From assembly GCF_007829815.1 (NCBI RefSeq), contig NZ_VIWT01000004.1, forward strand, positions 310,001 through 374,000: a stretch of 64,000 bases of DNA, given 5' to 3'. Both the position numbers and the translations under genes were made by a program. How positions within the stretch are numbered: position 1 is the stretch's first letter; each line of letters begins with the position of its first letter. Below the pieces are notes generated by a model. That model searched no databases. It was not told the origin of the DNA and worked only from the letters and a program-made list of their open reading frames with translations. This DNA comes from Kitasatospora viridis (GTDB taxonomy: Bacteria > Actinomycetota > Actinomycetes > Streptomycetales > Streptomycetaceae). Positions 63,296-64,000 of this stretch are shown here, piece after piece.

Positions 63296-64000
63296 CAGGA
63301 GTGCTCCCAGTTCACTTGGAAGGCGCGGCCGGAGTCGAACAGCCGGGTGGGGCGGGCCCGGTTGACCTGGTCGCGGCGCATGGTGAGGACCAGCGGGTCG
63401 GGCAGGTCGCCGATCGGGGAGCCGTTCACCTGGCAGTTGCGGAAGTCGATCCTGCTGAACCGGGTCATCGGCCACCAGGCGTTCTGGGCGCGCTTGGGGT
63501 CCTCCACGACCACCTCGGCCGTCCGGCGCAGGGCGGTGTGTCCCTCGGGCACCCGCTGGAAGGTGCTCTCCGCCCACCGCCGCGTCCAGTCCCACATGTC
63601 GAGTTCGAACTCGTCCTCGTCGGGCAAGTAGCTGACCTGGGCCATGAGCCGGTCGCCGGGCTGCACCGGGTCGGCGTACCGGACGGGTGGGTCCGGGTAC
63701 ATCTGGTACCAGGCGAAGTAGGAGATCTGGCCGTCCTCCGAGCACCGCGCCGTCGTCCCGGTCTGCTCGACCGTGGTCCCGCGGTAGCCGTCCAGGCCGA
63801 CCCAGGAGGCCGCGTACATCCGGGTGTCCGGCTCCGGGCACTCGCCGGACGGCTGCACCCATTCCGCGAGCACCCGGCTGAAGGAGCCGGTGGTGCCTTC
63901 GAAGGCGTAACCGGCCCAGTTGGGGTCGTTGCGGTTGTCGGCGGCGGCGGGCGTCGCGCTGCCGAGCAGGGTCAGCAGGGCGACCGCGCCGGTCAGCGCG
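63295..64000 (-). CDS. secreted G1-family (eqolisin-like) peptidase, copy 3 (cut by window end)
   Basis: The frame is open to the window edge, and only part of the signal peptide is visible (hydrophobic run ending ATPAAAD). Catalytic Gln is in VEQTGTTARC and Glu in AEVVVEDP. NWAGYAFEG, SWVGLDGYRG, YFAWYQMYPDPP and GDRLMAQVSYL define the fold. It is more diverged than copies 1 and 2, with SPIGDLPDP at the end of the barrel and a basic C-terminus. As the upstream gene of the trio it probably carries the operon promoter outside the window. Confidence 0.82.
   Translation of the reverse strand, partial: ALTGAVALLTLLGSATPAAADNRNDPNWAGYAFEGTTGSFSRVLAEWVQPSGECPEPDTRMYAASWVGLDGYRGTTVEQTGTTARCSEDGQISYFAWYQMYPDPPVRYADPVQPGDRLMAQVSYLPDEDEFELDMWDWTRRWAESTFQRVPEGHTALRRTAEVVVEDPKRAQNAWWPMTRFSRIDFRNCQVNGSPIGDLPDPLVLTMRRDQVNRARPTRLFDSGRAFQVNWEHS

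Overview
The window is a high-GC chromosomal segment from a filamentous actinomycete, most likely Streptomycetaceae (Streptomyces or Kitasatospora). The evidence is the very strong GC bias at third codon positions, frequent GTG starts, many 4-base ATGA/GTGA stop-start overlaps, Streptomyces-type families (a DUF6215-like protein, an XRE regulator facing an HATPase anti-sigma-like gene, a SpoIIE/HATPase sensor phosphatase) and several secreted hydrolases. No rRNA, tRNA, CRISPR array or complete transposase was seen. One mobile element is clear: a 560-nt group II intron remnant.

Layout. 1-9.9 kb: mixed housekeeping and unknown genes (an alpha/beta hydrolase cut by the window edge, a YraQ-type permease with a TIGR03943-like partner and a deacetylase-like protein, a DinB protein, a methyltransferase, an AraC regulator, an amidase). 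10-16.4 kb: an OlsB/OlsA-like pair that looks like ornithine-lipid synthesis, a 2-hydroxyacid dehydrogenase, a ketopantoate reductase, and a TetR/MFS efflux pair. 16.6-24.8 kb: a carbohydrate region with a GH35 beta-galactosidase, a LacI regulator and a secreted family-8 polysaccharide lyase; the promoters of the two enzymes share an operator-like sequence. Between them are a cupin gene and a GlxA-type AraC gene with a frameshift.

24.9-31.3 kb: an orphan Liv-type binding protein without a signal peptide, a regulator facing two small genes (one a 54-residue secreted peptide), a CHAP-domain protein with propeller-like repeats, a DeoR/LacI chimeric regulator, and a small toxin-antitoxin-like pair. 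31.4-42.9 kb: the most coherent system. A DUF2264 protein and a TIM-barrel isomerase diverge from an eight-gene operon: sugar ABC importer (binding protein and two permeases, no ATPase), hydroxyacid dehydrogenase, Gfo/Idh oxidoreductase, DUF993 aldolase-like protein, second TIM-barrel isomerase and glycerate kinase. The divergent promoter carries the same dyad operator as the promoter of the DeoR/LacI gene 4 kb upstream, so the regulator and the cluster look like one regulon for uptake and breakdown of an unidentified, possibly uronate-containing, glycoside through a C3 acid to phosphoglycerate.

43-52.4 kb: a secreted HExxE protein, a FrcBCA-like sugar importer with its own palindromic operator, a large membrane SpoIIE phosphatase, a zinc alcohol dehydrogenase and small unknown genes. 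52.5-56.8 kb: a MetE-like protein, the group II intron remnant with an intact-looking domain V, an anti-sigma-type ATPase facing an XRE/TPR regulator, and a HAD hydrolase. 56.9-64 kb: a macrolide-type glycosyltransferase, a protein ending in a Lon protease domain that has lost its catalytic serine, a MurE paralogue, a tandem GNAT protein, and three consecutive secreted G1 (eqolisin-like) peptidase genes, the last cut by the window edge.
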